From positions 1 to 7,361 of the forward strand of contig CALAKE010000676.1 of NCBI GenBank assembly GCA_937922775.1: DNA of 7,361 nt. Reading direction: 5' to 3'. The position numbers and the translations under genes are program-made. The notes below the pieces were generated by a model. It ran no database searches. It had not been told where the DNA came from and saw only the letters and a program-made list of their open reading frames with translations. This DNA comes from an uncultured bacterium (lineage in GTDB: Bacteria; Acidobacteriota; UBA890). Shown one piece after another: positions 1 through 5,791 of this stretch; positions within the stretch are counted from its first letter, which is position 1; every line of letters starts with the position of its first letter.

Positions 1-412
1 GACCGCGGAACTCCCTGGCCATGGGGTCGGCGCCATGGTCCAGGAGAAGCCTCACGAGCGCGGCGTTCCCGGTGTCCGCGGCCTCGTGGAGCGGAGTCCT
101 GTTTTCCGCATCGGTGGCGGCGATGTCGGCTCCTTCCGCCAGGAGGAGCTCGGCCGCCTCGACATGGCCCGCGGCCACCGCGTGGTGCAGCGCGGTCTTG
201 AGGTCGTCGTCCGCCTCCTGGAGGAGCGCTTCATCCTGGGTCAGGAGATCCTGGATGCGGTCGATGTCGCCCTCGTTGGCAGCCGCGTGGAGCTCGGCGG
301 CGCCGCCTGCTGGAGGGGCCGGGGATCCGCAACCGAAGATCGTTGTGACGAGAAGGAGGGGGATGGCAACGGCAAGCGCCCTCTCCCCATGAGATCCAGA
401 GTGTGTCTTCAT
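1..412 (-). CDS. Ankyrin-repeat lipoprotein, 3' end beyond window
   Basis: Reading leftwards from an ATG at 412-410, the frame stays open to the window edge (137 codons), so the C-terminus is missing. Residues 12-28 are a hydrophobic signal peptide ending in the lipobox IFGC, so Cys28 should be lipidated and the protein anchored to a membrane outside the cytoplasm. A short Gly/Pro/Ala linker follows. Ankyrin repeats begin near residue 38: an N-terminal cap (ELHAAANEGDIDRIQDLL), a repeat around 71-99 (TALHHAVAAGHVEAAELLL, then EGAD) and one around 104-132 (TPLHEAADTGNAALVRLLL, then DHGAD). A GGAGGA ribosome site (421-426, minus strand) lies 8 bases before the ATG and supports this start. Ankyrin stacks bind proteins, so a scaffold or inhibitor role outside the cytoplasm is an inference; the partner is unknown. 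It is divergent from the toxin-antitoxin pair. A weak promoter candidate on the minus strand is TTGTCA (479-474), 17 bases, TACGAA (456-451). Confidence 0.9.
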   Translation of the reverse strand, partial: MKTHSGSHGERALAVAIPLLLVTTIFGCGSPAPPAGGAAELHAAANEGDIDRIQDLLTQDEALLQEADDDLKTALHHAVAAGHVEAAELLLAEGADIAATDAENRTPLHEAADTGNAALVRLLLDHGADPMAREFRG

Positions 413-468
413 TGTCTGTCTCCTCCGCCGGGGAGCGGAGATCACATCACTTCGTATCTCAGTATCGC

Positions 469-543
469 GGCAATGACAAGAGCTCGATATCAGCGCCGGA
501 AGATACCGGCAATGACAAGAGCCCGACATCAGCACCGGAAGAT
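469..543. repeat. Tandem direct repeat, two 36-bp copies, 39-bp period
   Basis: Copy 1 (469-504) and copy 2 (508-543) agree at 33 of 36 positions, separated by the three bases ACC. All three differences are transitions. The copies start GGCAATGACAAGAG and end CCGGAAGAT. The period is a multiple of three, but neither the plus-strand readings (rich in Arg or Ser/Pro) nor the minus strand looks like a real protein, so I treat it as non-coding. Each copy holds TTGTCA on the minus strand, a good -35-like hexamer, so the duplication might affect transcription of the ankyrin gene. The rest of the 413-618 gap shows nothing else I can support. Confidence 0.8.
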
Positions 544-618
544 GGCGGCAGGTGGCCGTCAAAGAAGATGAGGGCGCCCACTGTGAGACCAGCGTTGGAT
601 CGACGGAACCCGCCGGCG

Positions 619-648
619 TTGAGGTGAGCAGCTCGTTCGGGCTATTAT
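619..648 (+). promoter_or_regulatory. Probable sigma70-type promoter of the toxin-antitoxin operon
   Basis: TTGAGG (619-624) and TATTAT (643-648) match the -35 and -10 consensus at 4/6 and 5/6 positions with an 18-base spacer. Transcription would be expected to start 6 to 8 bases beyond the -10 box, at about 655-657, which is the antitoxin ATG itself. No ribosome-binding sequence lies before that ATG, which agrees with a leaderless transcript. Confidence 0.6.
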
Positions 649-671
649 CCGATATATGAAACCTATATCGG
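649..671. promoter_or_regulatory. Perfect inverted repeat over the antitoxin start codon, probable operator
   Basis: CCGATATA (649-656) and TATATCGG (664-671) are perfect 8-base inverted arms around a 7-base centre. The repeat begins directly after the -10 box and covers the ATG at 656-658. Ribbon-helix-helix antitoxins, alone or with their toxin, typically bind short inverted repeats at their own promoter, so this is the obvious self-repression site. As RNA it could also form a weak hairpin at the start codon. Confidence 0.65.
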
Positions 672-886
672 TTCATGTCTCCGAAGAAGACTATGAGGAG
701 CTCAAGTCCATGGCCGTGCGCACAGGCCGACCTGTAGCGGAGCTGATCCGGACCGCCATGGCGGAGTACCTCGACCGGGAGCGCCGCGGGCGACGGTCGG
801 TGCTCGACCTGCCTGCTCACGACAGTGGCGAGCTTCGCACCGAGTGGAGCCGCTCCGATCTTCTCGACGAAATGCGCGAATCGTGA
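656..886 (+). CDS. vapB: Ribbon-helix-helix antitoxin (VapB-like)
   Basis: A 76-residue protein. Residues 1-42 fit the ribbon-helix-helix fold: a short DNA-binding strand (KPISVHVS), then two helices, the first including YEELKSMAVRTG and the second PVAELIRTAMAEYLDRE. The tail from about 48 to 76, with DLPAHDSGELRTEWSRSDLLDE, resembles the flexible, acidic toxin-wrapping segment of VapB-type antitoxins. Such proteins neutralise the partner nuclease by occupying its active site and, as dimers, repress their own operon. The ATG is chosen because the strand begins right after it and a promoter fits exactly upstream. No Shine-Dalgarno sequence precedes it, so initiation is probably leaderless. The stop overlaps the toxin start by four bases (GTGA). 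Family membership is secure; the VapB label rests on the PIN partner. Confidence 0.88.
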   Translation: MKPISVHVSEEDYEELKSMAVRTGRPVAELIRTAMAEYLDRERRGRRSVLDLPAHDSGELRTEWSRSDLLDEMRES

Positions 887-1332
887 GTCCGAGAAGTCTG
901 GGAATCGATACCGATGTGCTGGTGAGCTGGGCGATGCAGGGGGCCCCGAACCACGCCGCCGCCCGCCGCCTCTTCGCGACCGAGATCGGTGCACGACGGG
1001 CGCAGATCGCTCTGACCCCCCAGGTCTTTTTCGAGTTCGTGCACGTGGTCACAGATCCGCGCCGGTTTGTGCAACCCATGCATATGGACCAAGCCGTGGC
1101 ACTCGCGCGGGACCTCTGGGATGCGCCTGAGACCTTGCGAGTGCTCCCGGGGCCCACGATGTTGCACCGAGTCCTAGAGTTCCTCGACTCTCTGCGACTC
1201 GGCCGCAAACGGATCCTCGACACGGCGCTTGCTGTCACGCTGAACCAGGCGGGAGTGAGCCGGCTGGCGACGTTCAACGCGCAGGACTTCGCGATCTTCG
1301 AATTCTTGGAGGTCGTCAATCCAACAGACTGA
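883..1332 (+). CDS. vapC: PIN-domain endoribonuclease toxin (VapC-like)
   Basis: A 149-residue PIN-domain protein started from GTG at 883, within the antitoxin's stop (GTGA overlap), which suggests translational coupling. A longer in-frame start at 844 would add 13 residues inside the antitoxin gene and is less likely. The acidic residues that bind Mg2+ are visible: Asp9 in GIDTDVLVSW, Glu51 in TPQVFFEFVHVV, Asp113 in KRILDTALA and Asp135 in TFNAQDF. The ending FLEVVNP is typical of VapC proteins. Members cleave RNA, often tRNA or the rRNA sarcin-ricin loop, and stop growth when the antitoxin is degraded; the target here cannot be read from sequence. Length and motifs are complete, so the toxin looks active. 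The pair may serve stress response, phage defence or locus maintenance. Confidence 0.9.
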   Translation: MSPRSLGIDTDVLVSWAMQGAPNHAAARRLFATEIGARRAQIALTPQVFFEFVHVVTDPRRFVQPMHMDQAVALARDLWDAPETLRVLPGPTMLHRVLEFLDSLRLGRKRILDTALAVTLNQAGVSRLATFNAQDFAIFEFLEVVNPTD

Positions 1333-1359
1333 CCGACCAGGACGTTAGAGTCCCCCTCA

Positions 1360-1378
1360 CCACGGCACTTCGCTGTGG
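1360..1378. terminator. Candidate hairpin between convergent genes
   Basis: CCACGGC (1360-1366) can pair with GCTGTGG (1372-1378) around a five-base loop, with one G-U pair on the plus strand. It lies in the 60-base gap where the toxin operon and the left sulfatase gene converge, the right place for a terminator serving both. No T-run follows on either strand, so termination strength is doubtful. Confidence 0.35.
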
Positions 1379-1392
1379 GCGCCCGATCCCCC

Positions 1393-2976
1393 CTACTGAA
1401 CCACAACCGGAACGGGATCTTCGTCCGGCACGGCGTATTGAACGCGGAGCTCCGCGAGCCTCTCCTCGAGGTCGCCGCGCACCTCGGCGTACGCCGGATC
1501 GTCGTAGACGCTTTGCAGCTCATCGGGATCTGTCTCGAGGTCGAACAGCTCCCACTCGTCGATCAGGTAGTAGTGGATGAGCTTGTAGCGCTCCGTGCGG
1601 ATCCCGTAGTGGCGCTGCACAGCGTGGACGCCGGGGTACTCGTAGTATTGGTAGTAGATCGCGTCACGCCAGTCGGCAGGGCGCTCGCCCCGCAGGAGGG
1701 GCACGATGCTCCGGCCCTGCATGTGCGCCGGCACCTCCACGCCCGCCATGTCGAGAAACGTCTCGGCGAAATCGAGGTTCTGCACGAGGTCGCTGTTCTC
1801 TGATCCAGGCTCGACGACACCCGGCCAGCGCACGATCAGCGGCATGCGCAGCGATTCCTCGTACATCCAGCGCTTGTCGTACCAGCCGTGCTCGCCGAGG
1901 AAGAAGCCCTGGTCGGAGCTGTAGATGACCACTGTGTTCTCGGCGAGCCCCGAGTCTTCGAGGAACTCGAGGAGTCGGCCCAGATTGTCGTCCACCGAGC
2001 GGACCGTCCGCAGGTAATCCTGCAGGTAGCGTTGGTACTTCCAACGCACCATATCCGCTCCGGCGGATGGATCCTCGAAGAACGTCTCATTCTTCGGACC
2101 GTAGGCCGCATCCCAAGCGGAAAGCTGTTCAGGGGTCAGCCGCTCACGGAACCTCTCCACCGAGTCGATCAGATCTTCGTCGGGTTGGAACGTCGGGGGC
2201 CAGAGCTTGAGGTCGTAGGCGAAGCGCAGGTGTTCCGCGACGGACATCTCCTGATGCTGTGCCGCGGTTGTGCGACCGGCGTAGTCGTCGAAGAGCGTGT
2301 CCGGCTCGGGAATCTCGACGTCGTCGTAGGCGGAAAGGTGCTCCGGCCCCGGATGCCATGCCCGGTGCGGCGCCTTGTGCTGGTACATGAGCATGAAGGG
2401 ACGAGTCGGATCGCGGCCCTCTTCGAGCCAGCCCAGGACATCCTCGGTGATCAAGTCGGTTACATAACCCATCTCCTGCACCTCACCCTCAGGGCTGAGG
2501 AACTCGGGGTTGTAGTACTGACCCTGTCCGGGAAGCACCTTCCAGTGATCGAACCCGACGGGGTCGCTCTTCAGGTGCCACTTGCCGACCATGGCCGTCT
2601 GGTAGCCGGCGCCCTGGAGCAGCTTCGGAAACGTGACCTGCGTCGAATCGAACTCCTCGACGTTGGTCATGACGCCGTTCAGGTGACTGTGTAACCCCGT
2701 CTGGATTACGGCCCGGCTCGGAGCGCAAATCGAGTTGGTTACGAACGAGCGCTGGAAGATCATTCCTTCGTCGGCCAGGCGGTCCATGTTCGGGGTGGGA
2801 TCCAGCGCAGCCAGCCGACCGCCATAGGCGCCGACGGCTTGGGTCGCGTGATCATCCGTGAAGATGAAAATGATGTTGGGGCGCTCGTCTCCCAGCGGTC
2901 CGTCCGGACTTGCTTCAACGCAAGCGGAAAGGGCGACCAACAGCAAGAGTATTCCCGCGATCCCATTTCTTTGCAT
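1393..2976 (-). CDS. Formylglycine-dependent sulfatase, lipoprotein
   Basis: A 527-residue family S1 sulfatase hydrolysing sulfate esters or sulfamates outside the cytoplasm. The ATG at 2976 is chosen because it opens a lipoprotein signal peptide (IAGILLLLVALSAC, lipid Cys19) and follows GGGGTGA; a start at 3174 would bury that signal. Active-site residues are all visible: metal ligands Asp41-Asp42 (FIFTDDH), Cys84 in SICAPSR (codon 2727-2725), to be oxidised to formylglycine, Arg88, Lys132/His134 (GKWHL), His203 (HKAPH), Asp354-Gln355 (YSSDQGF) and Lys367. The C-terminus (HYGIRTERYKLIHYY, WELFDLETDP) matches the usual S1 C-terminal subdomain. The stretches NSICAPSRA, LPGQGQYYNPEF, MLMYQHKAPHR and YDKRWMYEESLR recall mucin-desulfating and N-sulfoglucosamine-type sulfatases, so a sulfated amino sugar is a plausible but unproven substrate. 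It is divergent from the second sulfatase. Confidence 0.95.
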   Translation of the reverse strand: MQRNGIAGILLLLVALSACVEASPDGPLGDERPNIIFIFTDDHATQAVGAYGGRLAALDPTPNMDRLADEGMIFQRSFVTNSICAPSRAVIQTGLHSHLNGVMTNVEEFDSTQVTFPKLLQGAGYQTAMVGKWHLKSDPVGFDHWKVLPGQGQYYNPEFLSPEGEVQEMGYVTDLITEDVLGWLEEGRDPTRPFMLMYQHKAPHRAWHPGPEHLSAYDDVEIPEPDTLFDDYAGRTTAAQHQEMSVAEHLRFAYDLKLWPPTFQPDEDLIDSVERFRERLTPEQLSAWDAAYGPKNETFFEDPSAGADMVRWKYQRYLQDYLRTVRSVDDNLGRLLEFLEDSGLAENTVVIYSSDQGFFLGEHGWYDKRWMYEESLRMPLIVRWPGVVEPGSENSDLVQNLDFAETFLDMAGVEVPAHMQGRSIVPLLRGERPADWRDAIYYQYYEYPGVHAVQRHYGIRTERYKLIHYYLIDEWELFDLETDPDELQSVYDDPAYAEVRGDLEERLAELRVQYAVPDEDPVPVVVQ

Positions 2977-3054
2977 GCTCGATTCACCCCGGCAGAGCAT
3001 CCTCTGCGTTCTTCGTAATGCGCTCAAGATAGCGACGACCTGATCGTGCACCCC

Positions 3055-3082
3055 ATCATAGTGCGTCTCGGGGCTGATCCAA
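3055..3082 (-). promoter_or_regulatory. Candidate promoter of the left sulfatase gene
   Basis: On the minus strand TTGGAT (3082-3077) and TATGAT (3060-3055) are separated by 16 bases. The -10 box matches consensus at 5/6 positions and the -35 at only 3/6. Transcription would start near 3048, giving a leader of about 70 bases before the ATG at 2976. Confidence 0.35.
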
Positions 3083-3246
3083 GTGGGATGGAGGACGGGA
3101 TTGCCCGAGTGAGAAGTACAGCGCGAGTATGCCTCCTGTAATATCTGTGCTTCCCTCAGATCAGACCCAATCATTGGTTTGCCGCTCGAGGAATCTCACG
3201 CGCAGGAGACGTGGCTCTCAGTGCGCGCTCCGAGGGGCGAGCAAGC

Positions 3247-3253
3247 AAAGGAG
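3247..3253 (+). promoter_or_regulatory. Ribosome-binding site that decides the second sulfatase start
   Basis: AAAGGAG is followed by three in-frame ATGs at 3255, 3261 and 3270. The spacing is 1, 7 and 16 bases respectively, so 3261 is the best placed. Confidence 0.75.
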
Positions 3254-3260
3254 AATGAGC

Positions 3261-4919
3261 ATGAAGAGGATGAGCAATTGGATTGGCATCGGGGTGGTCG
3301 TGATGGTGTTGATCTCGACCGCCACCATCGCGACGGGTCAGCAGGTGAACCTGCCCCAGCTCGTCCACGATGCCGAGCAGCAGATCCTGCAAGAGCAGTT
3401 CGGCGAGCAGTGGGCTGCCCAGGACATCGAGATCCAGCGGCAGCTCGACGAGATGTACCAGCGGTACGGCAAGCGGCCGAACATCGTCCACATCATGTGG
3501 GACGACAACAGCTTCGGTGAGGTCGGCATCCCGACGATGAACAAGATCCGCGGCTTCGACACCCCACGGCTCAACCAGATGGGCAGGGACGGGATCACCT
3601 TTACCCGCCTGTACACGGAGCCCTCGTGTACGCCGACTCGCGCGGCGGCCCTGACCGGCCGGCTTGCAGTGCGCAGCGGCATGCACACGGTCGCGTTTCC
3701 GCCGGAGGGCTCTGGCCTGCCTGCTGAAGAGGTGACCATTGCCGAGGTTCTGTCTCAGGCCGGCTACAGCACCGCCTTCGTAGCCAAGGCACACCAGGGC
3801 GACATCGAAGAGAGCTACATGCATAACCAGGGCTTTGACGAGGCCCAGTTCTCCCTGTACAACCAGTTTCCGCCGATCTTCTGGCACGAAACTGGCGAAG
3901 CCGGAATGATGACGGTCGGCTACACGGAGAACATGACCGAGAAGAAGTACCTCGTCGACGAAACCTGGCGGCCCTATGGCTACATCATGGACGTCGAGGC
4001 CACCAAGGGAGGTATGGCACGGGAGACGCTGCCGCCTACTCTCGAAAACTACCGTGAGCTGATCGAGGTCCATCAGGAGAAGGCGCTCGACTTCATCCGC
4101 CGCAAGGCGAATGAGGACAGCCCCTTCTACCTGGCGTACTGGCCCAACGTCTACGACCTGAACCGCGAGGGGTTGGAGTTCGAGACCAGCAACGGAACCG
4201 CCTTTGCCCAGAACATGGAGCGGCTCGACCGCCACATCGGCGAGATTCTCGATGAGCTCGAGGCACAGGGAATCGCCGACAACACGCTGGTCATCGCCAT
4301 GGCCGACAACGGGCCGATGATCGAAGCCCCGATGGCGATGTATCAGGTGGTCTTCAACGGTGGCAAGGGCGACTACCGCGAGGGTGGGATCCGCGTGGCT
4401 GCCTTCGCCCAGTGGCCTGGGGTCATCGAGCCCGGCACGATCGTCGGCGACATGGTCACGGTGCATGATCTCTTCACGACGTTCGCGCGGCTCGGCGACG
4501 GTATGCAGTACATTCCGACCGACCGGATCATCGACGGCATCGACCAGACCGCCGTGTTCCTCTACGGCGATGGGCAGAGCCGACGCGACTACTACCACGT
4601 TTACACCGGCCCGGCTCACGCGGCGACCATCAAGCAGCAGTACAAACGGGTGTGGATCGGAGGTCGGCCCGGTCTGGTGAAGAATGATTTCTTCGACCTC
4701 TATCAGGACCCGCGTGAGATGCGCGGCATGATGGCCCAGTTCATATGGGCGTGGGGTCCGTTCGACATGATGAAGCGTCGTCATGATCAGATGAAGGAGA
4801 AGTATCCCGACACGCCGACGCGCCACGGAGTCCCCTTCGAGGGCATCGAAAACCTCCGTCCCGAAAGCAAGGTCTTTCAGGATACGGTCAGAAAAACGAT
4901 GAATGTTGGTCGCCAGTAG
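3261..4919 (+). CDS. Sec-exported sulfatase with altered substrate pocket
   Basis: A 552-residue family S1 sulfatase. Residues 1-26 form a Sec signal peptide (hydrophobic core IGIGVVVMVLISTATIA, cleavage likely near TG/QQ) without a lipobox Cys, so the protein should be soluble outside the cytoplasm. Residues 27-70 are a Gln/Glu-rich, probably helical extension before the sulfatase core. The core keeps Asp81-Asp82 (MWDDNSF), Cys123 in SCTPTRA (codon 3627-3629), the formylglycine site with Thr in place of the usual Ser, Arg127, Lys176 and His178 (AKAHQGD instead of GKWHLG), Asp349-Asn350 (ADNGP) and Lys369 (GGKGDYREGGIR). Where family members usually carry a substrate-binding His (as in FFLYYASHHTH of arylsulfatase A), this protein reads FYLAYWPNVYDLN, with no His. 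The metal and nucleophile sites look intact, so it is likely an enzyme with different substrate contacts. The substrate is unknown. It is followed by a hairpin and the TetR gene. Confidence 0.93.
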   Translation: MKRMSNWIGIGVVVMVLISTATIATGQQVNLPQLVHDAEQQILQEQFGEQWAAQDIEIQRQLDEMYQRYGKRPNIVHIMWDDNSFGEVGIPTMNKIRGFDTPRLNQMGRDGITFTRLYTEPSCTPTRAAALTGRLAVRSGMHTVAFPPEGSGLPAEEVTIAEVLSQAGYSTAFVAKAHQGDIEESYMHNQGFDEAQFSLYNQFPPIFWHETGEAGMMTVGYTENMTEKKYLVDETWRPYGYIMDVEATKGGMARETLPPTLENYRELIEVHQEKALDFIRRKANEDSPFYLAYWPNVYDLNREGLEFETSNGTAFAQNMERLDRHIGEILDELEAQGIADNTLVIAMADNGPMIEAPMAMYQVVFNGGKGDYREGGIRVAAFAQWPGVIEPGTIVGDMVTVHDLFTTFARLGDGMQYIPTDRIIDGIDQTAVFLYGDGQSRRDYYHVYTGPAHAATIKQQYKRVWIGGRPGLVKNDFFDLYQDPREMRGMMAQFIWAWGPFDMMKRRHDQMKEKYPDTPTRHGVPFEGIENLRPESKVFQDTVRKTMNVGRQ

Positions 4920-4943
4920 GGCGGCGCGGTCATATTTCGCCCA

Positions 4944-4974
4944 GGGCCCCCATCAGAACCCCGGGTAGGGGCCC
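4944..4974 (+). terminator. Candidate hairpin after the second sulfatase gene
   Basis: GGGCCCC (4944-4950) and GGGGCCC (4968-4974) are perfect 7-base inverted arms around 17 bases. A smaller alternative, CCGGG (4961-4965) with CCCGG (4972-4976), overlaps it. The hairpin starts 25 bases after the stop codon, a fitting place for a terminator, but no T-run follows, so any termination would not be of the classic intrinsic type. The rest of 4920-5069 shows nothing else clear. Confidence 0.4.
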
Positions 4975-5069
4975 GGAGGGTGGGATCCTTGCGGTTGTGG
5001 CGGCCGAGAGTTCTGTCGCCGGCTTGAAAGCTCCTCCTCGACAGCACGTTTACCTGCAACTACGAACAG

Positions 5070-5098
5070 AACGGTGTTACTATTAGTAACACCGTTAC
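5070..5098. promoter_or_regulatory. TetR operator with a third overlapping half-site
   Basis: AACGGTGTTAC (5070-5080) and GTAACACCGTT (5086-5096) are perfect 11-base inverted arms around TATTA. The right half also forms GTAAC-ACC-GTTAC (5086-5098), giving three GTTAC/GTAAC units at 5076, 5086 and 5094. The palindrome covers the likely -10 box (TACTAT, 5078-5083) and ends one base before the ribosome site of the adjacent TetR-family gene. This is the classic arrangement for self-repression by steric block, and it would also control the genes behind the repressor. Confidence 0.82.
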
Positions 5099-5103
5099 GG
5101 AGG
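5099..5103 (+). promoter_or_regulatory. Ribosome-binding site fixing the GTG start of the TetR gene
   Basis: GGAGG lies six bases before GTG at 5110. An alternative in-frame GTG at 5074 falls inside the operator palindrome and has no ribosome site, so 5110 is the better start. Confidence 0.8.
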
Positions 5104-5109
5104 CGGGCC

Positions 5110-5721
5110 GTGGGGATTACGGAGCGTAAGGAACGACAGAGAGACGAGCTTCGCGAGCAGGTGCTGGAAGCTGCTGAGGAGCTCTTCATCCGAGACGGCT
5201 ATCAGAACGTCTCGATGCGGAAGATCGCCGAGAAGATCGAGTACTCCCCCACGACCATCTACCGGCTCTTCCGGAACAAGGCGGACATCGTCGACCATTT
5301 GATCGCCCAGGGCTATCGCGGGGTGTACCAGAGGTATGAAGAGATCCTGAGCCGCCGTCCGGAATCACCTCTCGATACTCTGAACCTGATCATCACCGAA
5401 TACGTCAAGTTCGGGCTGGACAACCCGAACCACTACGAGCTGTGGTTCGCGACCAGCGAGATTCAGGTAATCGACAACCAGCTTCACATGCGGCATGGCG
5501 ACACGTCGTACCGCGTCTACCATATCTGGCTCGACCTGATCGATGAGTGCAAGGCCGTCGGGTCGTTGCCCGACCGAGATGCCCTCGCCTTGTTTCAGCT
5601 GATCTGGGGTTCTGTTCACGGAATGATCTCGCTTCGGATTCACCATCCCCGGTTCCCATGGCTAACTCTGGAAGAGCATGTCGTGCAACTCGTATCGCTG
5701 CTCAACCGGGGTCTCACCTAG
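5110..5721 (+). CDS. TetR-family transcriptional repressor, WHG-type C-terminus
   Basis: A 203-residue protein started from GTG. Residues 15-60 form the TetR DNA-binding domain: helix 1 (REQVLEAAEELFIRDGY), then the helix-turn-helix with VSMRKIAEKIEYSPTTIYRLF and the usual closing NKADIVDHL. The ligand-binding half (about 65-203) contains YVKFGLDNPNHYELWF and IWGSVHGMISL. The W..HG pattern identifies the WHG-type TetR C-terminal domain. Such repressors dimerise, bind a palindrome and leave it when a small ligand fills the pocket. The near-perfect palindrome at 5070-5098 overlaps this gene's own promoter, so self-control is very likely. The metallohydrolase gene begins 70 bases downstream with its own ribosome site and no clear promoter, so it and the FGE-like gene are probably co-regulated. 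The inducer is unknown; a product of desulfation or an amphiphilic sulfate ester is speculation from the neighbours. Confidence 0.93.
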   Translation: MGITERKERQRDELREQVLEAAEELFIRDGYQNVSMRKIAEKIEYSPTTIYRLFRNKADIVDHLIAQGYRGVYQRYEEILSRRPESPLDTLNLIITEYVKFGLDNPNHYELWFATSEIQVIDNQLHMRHGDTSYRVYHIWLDLIDECKAVGSLPDRDALALFQLIWGSVHGMISLRIHHPRFPWLTLEEHVVQLVSLLNRGLT

Positions 5722-5791
5722 CAGGCCGGTCACGCCTTCCCAGCGGTCTGTTCACAATTCGCGACGCTCCCCCCAGTAAGGAGAATCGCAC

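Larger units (their letters stand above)
2977..3260. promoter_or_regulatory. Divergent control region between the two sulfatase genes
   Basis: These 284 bases separate the start codons of two divergent sulfatase genes and must hold both promoters. The clearest candidate is for the left gene (listed separately). For the right gene the boxes are weak: TTGCCC (3101-3106) with GAGTAT (3125-3130), or TAATAT at 3139-3144 without a convincing -35. A short palindrome, CCAAT-C-ATTGG (3167-3177), could be an operator. The TetR operator arms (GTTAC/GTAAC) found at 5070-5098 do not occur here, so the downstream repressor probably does not act on the sulfatase promoters through the same sequence. Confidence 0.5.

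Noticed and set aside
469..543. CRISPR array
   Set aside because: There are only two copies and the gap between them is three bases, so there are no spacers.
35..571. Plus-strand open frames opposite the ankyrin gene and through the 39-bp repeat
   Set aside because: The minus strand encodes a lipoprotein signal and ankyrin repeats over 1-412. The plus-strand products are low-complexity Arg/Ser-rich sequences, and the repeat translates to nothing recognisable.
702..1523. 273-codon open frame on the minus strand across the toxin-antitoxin genes and into the sulfatase
   Set aside because: It overlaps two well-supported plus-strand genes and the end of the sulfatase gene, and it is Arg/Ser-rich without any family resemblance.
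2457..2469. GGTTAC-AT-AACC-like inverted sequence resembling the TetR half-site
   Set aside because: It lies within the sulfatase coding region, is far from any promoter, and does not match the outer bases or spacing of the 5070-5098 operator.
1888..2694. 268-codon open frame on the plus strand across the left sulfatase gene
   Set aside because: It is antisense to a full set of sulfatase motifs, has no ribosome site and no domain, and shows the Val/Leu/Glu/Arg-rich composition of a shadow frame.
3171..4826. 551-codon open frame on the minus strand across the second sulfatase gene
   Set aside because: It mirrors the sulfatase codons, is rich in Val/Leu/His/Arg with no recognisable domain, and the plus strand carries a clear sulfatase with signal peptide and ribosome site. 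It is an antisense shadow of a GC-rich gene.
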